Source: Malassezia japonica (taxonomy: Eukaryota > Basidiomycota > Malasseziomycetes > Malasseziales > Malasseziaceae). Taken from it: a stretch of DNA of 64,000 nt. Of this stretch, positions 60,810 through 64,000 are shown in pieces. Position numbers and translations under genes: made by a program. The notes beneath the pieces were generated by a model, which was not told the origin of the DNA, searched no databases, and saw only the letters and a list, made by a program, of their open reading frames with translations. The stretch's first letter is position 1. The number at the start of each line of letters is the position of its first letter. The stretch spans positions 434,001 through 498,000 of the forward strand of contig NC_083371.1 of assembly GCF_029542785.1 (NCBI RefSeq). The letters are read 5' to 3'.

Positions 60810-62618
60810 ATGGATGCAACGGTAGTCGGTGTGCTTGGCGGCGGCCAGCTCGGGCGCATGTTTGCCGAGGCGGCCAGCCGTCTGAATGTGACGGTGCGCT
60901 TTTTGGATGTGGGCGACAACACGCCCGCAAAGCAGATCACCAATGTCCCTGCCTCGGTCGGCGGCGCGCAGCACGTCGACGGCGCCTTTTCCGATGCGGC
61001 CAAGATCGCAGAGCTTGCGGAGCAGGTCGACGTGCTTACCGTCGAAATCGAGCATGTGGATGCGGACGAGCTGCAGTCTGTGCTGGACCGCGGCCTCGTG
61101 CGTGCGGTGCACCCCGCACCGGCGACGATCAAGCTGATCCAGGACAAGTACGCCCAAAAGGTGCACCTGCAGGAGCGCGAGCTGCCGGTCGTCGAATTCG
61201 TCGCGGTCGAGAACGGCGATGTACAGGCGGCGGTCGACCGCTTTGGCCTTCCCCTGATGCTCAAGTCGCGGACGCAGGCCTACGACGGCAAGGGCAACTT
61301 TACCCTGCGCTCTGCCGACGAGATCCCCGCCGCGCTCGAAGCGCTCGGCGGCAACACGCGTCCCCTCTACGCGGAAAAGTGGGCGCCGTTTGCAAAGGAG
61401 GTCGCGGTGATGGTCGTGCGCAGCGTCAACGGCGATGTCCGTGCCTACACGGCGGTCGAGACCGTGCACGAGAACAGTATCTGCCACAGCGTCTATGCGC
61501 CCCTGCGCGATGCACTGCCCGGCCTCGACGCGCGTGCGCGCCATATTGCCGAGCAGGCCGTCGCGACGTTTAGCGGCGCCGGTATCTTTGGCGTCGAGAT
61601 GTTCCTGATGCCGGATGGCGACCTGGTCATTAACGAGATTGCGCCTCGCCCGCACAACAGCGGTCACTACACTATGGAGGCGTCCGAGACGAGCCAGTTT
61701 GAGAACCACTTGCGTGCGGTGGTTGGCCTTCCCCTCGGCAGCACGGCGCTCAAGGTGCCTGCTGCGGCGATGCTCAACATCCTCGGCCTTGCGGACCTGA
61801 GCAAGGACAAGGACGCGATCGCCAAGACGTACGCAGCAGCGCGGCGCAGTCTCTCTGTGCCCGGCTGCACCGTGCACCTGTACGGCAAGGCGGGGTGCCG
61901 CCCCGGCCGCAAGATGGGCCACATCAACGTCGTCGGCACGTCGGATGCCGAGGTGCACGAGCGCATGGGCCTGCTGCTTGACGAACTTGCCCTCGCCCAG
62001 GAATCCGGCAAGATGGGCACGCCGTGGGACGCCGCGGCGGCCGACGCCCGTGCGAATGCGCCGGTGCCGCCCCCGAAGAAGTCGGCGGCCGACTTTTCGC
62101 ACCCCCAGCCGCTGGTCGGCGTAATTATGGGCTCGGACAGCGATCTGCCCGTGATGCTGCCCGCCGCGCAGATGCTCAAGCAGTTCGAGGTGCCGTTTGA
62201 GCTGACGATTGTCAGTGCGCACCGCACGCCCGACCGCATGCGCACTTATGCGAACGACGCGCGGGCGCGTGGCATGCGTATCATCATCGCCGGTGCGGGC
62301 GGTGCCGCGCACCTGCCCGGCATGGTCGCCGCGCAGACGCCGCTCCCTGTGATCGGTGTGCCGGTCAAAGGCAGCACGCTCGACGGCGTCGACTCGCTGC
62401 ACAGCATCGTCCAAATGCCGCGTGGCGTGCCTGTGGCGACGGTCGCGATCAACAACAGCATGAATGCGGGCCTCCTGGCCATCCGCATGCTCGGCACCGG
62501 CATCCCGGCCTACCTCGACAAGATGCAGGCGTACATGGGCGAGATGAAGGACGGCGTCCTGCAAAAGGTCGAGCGCCTCCACACCGAGGGCTGGAACTAC
62601 ACGCTGCCGGGCAAGTAA
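60810..62618 (+). CDS. ADE2: Phosphoribosylaminoimidazole carboxylase (PurK-PurE fusion)
   Basis: Predicted 602 aa, intronless. Purine synthesis step from AIR to CAIR. Residues 1 to about 390 are the PurK ATP-grasp part ([25 protein letters not shown]). About 425-602 are the PurE part ([33 protein letters not shown]). Domain order PurK then PurE is the fungal arrangement. Loss of function is expected to give red pigment in yeasts. Confidence 0.97.
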   Translation: MDATVVGVLGGGQLGRMFAEAASRLNVTVRFLDVGDNTPAKQITNVPASVGGAQHVDGAFSDAAKIAELAEQVDVLTVEIEHVDADELQSVLDRGLVRAVHPAPATIKLIQDKYAQKVHLQERELPVVEFVAVENGDVQAAVDRFGLPLMLKSRTQAYDGKGNFTLRSADEIPAALEALGGNTRPLYAEKWAPFAKEVAVMVVRSVNGDVRAYTAVETVHENSICHSVYAPLRDALPGLDARARHIAEQAVATFSGAGIFGVEMFLMPDGDLVINEIAPRPHNSGHYTMEASETSQFENHLRAVVGLPLGSTALKVPAAAMLNILGLADLSKDKDAIAKTYAAARRSLSVPGCTVHLYGKAGCRPGRKMGHINVVGTSDAEVHERMGLLLDELALAQESGKMGTPWDAAAADARANAPVPPPKKSAADFSHPQPLVGVIMGSDSDLPVMLPAAQMLKQFEVPFELTIVSAHRTPDRMRTYANDARARGMRIIIAGAGGAAHLPGMVAAQTPLPVIGVPVKGSTLDGVDSLHSIVQMPRGVPVATVAINNSMNAGLLAIRMLGTGIPAYLDKMQAYMGEMKDGVLQKVERLHTEGWNYTLPGK

Positions 62619-62631
62619 GCGAGCTTGGCAC

Positions 62632-62637
62632 ACGTGA
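62632..62637. promoter_or_regulatory. E-box CACGTG upstream of GMC oxidoreductase
   Basis: CACGTG 50 bp before the ATG, 14 bp after the ADE2 stop. Confidence 0.35.
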
Positions 62638-62686
62638 TTTGTAGCGTAAATGAACGAGTCAGGGTCTTGACAATCTGCTTTTCTCG

Positions 62687-64000
62687 ATGAGCGCACAGAG
62701 CCGTCTGTTTGCGCTTGCGTCGCACTTTGCGCCCAAGAGCGTCGAAGAGTACGACTATGTGATTGTTGGCGGTGGCACCGCCGGCTGCGTACTTGCGAAC
62801 CGCCTCACGGAGGATGCAGGCGTCTCGGTCGCGGTCATCGAGGGCGGCGGCAGCGATGAGAAGGAGGACCGGTACGTAGACGGACTGACGCAGTGTCCTC
62901 AACCTCCGCCGCTGGCTCGAACTCCTGGGGAGTGATCTGGACTACGGTTACACTACGACTGAGCAGCCGCGCGGCAACTCGCACATCCAGCACTCGCGCG
63001 CCAAGGTGCTGGGCGGCTGCTCGTCGCACAACACGCTCATCTCCTTCTTCCCTTTTAACGCGGACCTGGACAAGTGGCGCGACCACCACGGGTGCCCGGA
63101 CTGGGGCGCAAGCTCGCTCCAGCCGTACGGCACGCGCCTCAAGATGAACATCACACCGATTGCGCCGCAGCAGCGCAACCACGTCGTGCGCGACTGGGTC
63201 GAGGCGAGCAGCGCGGCGACCGGCGCGCCGGTCATGGAGGACATGAACGCACAGATTGCGTACCGCGGCGGCTTTTCGTCGGCAGTCGGCTTCTTCAACA
63301 TCTCGTACGACCCCTACAGCGGCTACCGCAGCAGCGCGAGCACGGCGTACATGCACCCTATCATGCCGCGCGGCGCGACGCCGCGCAAAAACCTGCACCT
63401 CTACTTGCACACATGGGTAGACCGCCTGGCGTTTGACGAGGCGGAGCCGACGCGCGTGCGCGGCGTGCACGCCGTCACAGCCACCGGCCAGCGCAAGATG
63501 ATCCGTGCGCGCCGCGAGGTGATCCTATCGGGCGGCGCGTTTGACACGCCGCGTCTGCTCCTCCTCTCCGGTGTGGGTCCCAAGGAGGACCTCGAAAAGG
63601 TCGGCATTGCGTGCCGCCACAATTTGCCTGGCGTCGGACTGAACCTCAACGACCACCCCGAGTCGATTATCCTGTGGGAGACGCGCGACACGCCCAAGGA
63701 GACGGTCATGTCGTCCGATGCGGGTCTCTTTGTGCGTGCGCTGCCGCCGGACGCGGAGCCGGTGCCGCACCCCGGTCCGGACCTCATGTTCCACATCTAC
63801 CAGGTGCCGTTTGTAGAAAACACCGAGCGCCTCGGCTTCGACGTGCCGAAGCACGCTATCTGCATGACGCCGAACGCGATGCGCTCGCGCGGCCGCGGCA
63901 AACTCTCGCTCGCGAGCTCAAACCCGAAGGACAAGCCGCTGATTGACTTCAAGTACTTCCAGGACCCCGACCACTACGACGAGCGCCTGTTTGTCGAGGG
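62687..64000 (+). CDS. GMC-family FAD oxidoreductase (partial, runs off the window)
   Basis: Exons 62687-62871 and 62894 to beyond 64000 (22-nt intron); about 430 residues visible. [19 protein letters not shown] is the FAD dinucleotide-binding fold with the ribose-binding Glu in [27 protein letters not shown] is the first GMC signature, and [19 protein letters not shown] the second. There is no signal peptide, so it is probably intracellular. Resembles choline dehydrogenase or alcohol oxidase type enzymes; substrate not predictable, and the catalytic His-His/Asn pair lies past the window edge. Confidence 0.9.

Overview
The window is nuclear DNA from a very compact basidiomycete yeast. It is GC-rich and the genes are packed on both strands. 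Introns are tiny and start GTACGT, GTAGGT or GTATGT. The genes are fungal housekeeping genes (actin, BiP/Kar2, eIF5B, NOP56, exocyst, Paf1 complex, TORC2, HIR complex, ER membrane complex). Compactness, the intron style and a gene resembling the 'macrofage activating glycoprotein' family suggest a Malassezia-like member of the Ustilaginomycotina. That assignment is inference. I see no mobile element, CRISPR array, prophage or rRNA gene.

Layout. 0.1-10.7 kb: a kynurenine-type aminotransferase (BNA3-like), a large PXB/DUF3818 lipid-traffic protein, a DUF2433 phosphoesterase-like protein with an RRM, and eIF5B. 10.8-18.1 kb: mitochondrial carbamoyl-phosphate synthase (CPA2), tRNA-Ala(AGC), a membrane-anchored lipase, a BIG1/VOA1-like ER protein and MAM33. 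18.1-26.1 kb: a two-thioredoxin PDI-like protein, the TORC2 subunit Rictor/TSC11 in six exons, COA1 and a secreted glycoprotein. 26.4-36.4 kb: mitoribosomal S16, a PNUTS-like PP1 regulator, NDUFAF7, EMC5, actin, NOP56 and proteasome alpha1. 36.4-49.6 kb: CTR9, the PLP-synthase glutaminase SNO1, a METTL4-type methyltransferase, HPC2/ubinuclein, YRA1, KAR2 and PEX10. 50.2-64 kb: a GPI-anchored Ser/Gly-rich protein, RAS1, apyrase YND1, exocyst SEC6, TMA46, MIM1, an LRR protein, ADE2 and the 5' part of a GMC oxidoreductase that runs off the right edge.

Many genes look frameshifted until introns are removed. I reconstructed 42 introns from reading-frame continuity and family homology. By my count 23 are exactly 22 nt and 6 are 23 nt. 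The 22-nt ones share one plan: GTANGT, 7 nt, a CTNAC-like branch site, then NNAG. Splicing restores the expected ends, for example the 375-residue actin, the Ras CAAX box, the lipase catalytic His and the PNUTS CCCH finger. No cDNA was available, so exon boundaries are inference of high quality rather than proof.

Organisation. Genes are mostly in divergent pairs whose start codons are often 45-240 bp apart, and many of these gaps hold one CACGTG E-box. Convergent pairs often have stop codons 0-20 nt apart, so their transcripts must overlap. There are no operons. Functional themes are mitochondrial biogenesis (CPA2, MAM33, COA1, S16, NDUFAF7, MIM1), the secretory pathway (KAR2, PDI-like, EMC5, BIG1-like, YND1, SEC6) and chromatin, transcription and RNA work (CTR9, HPC2, YRA1, PNUTS, NOP56).
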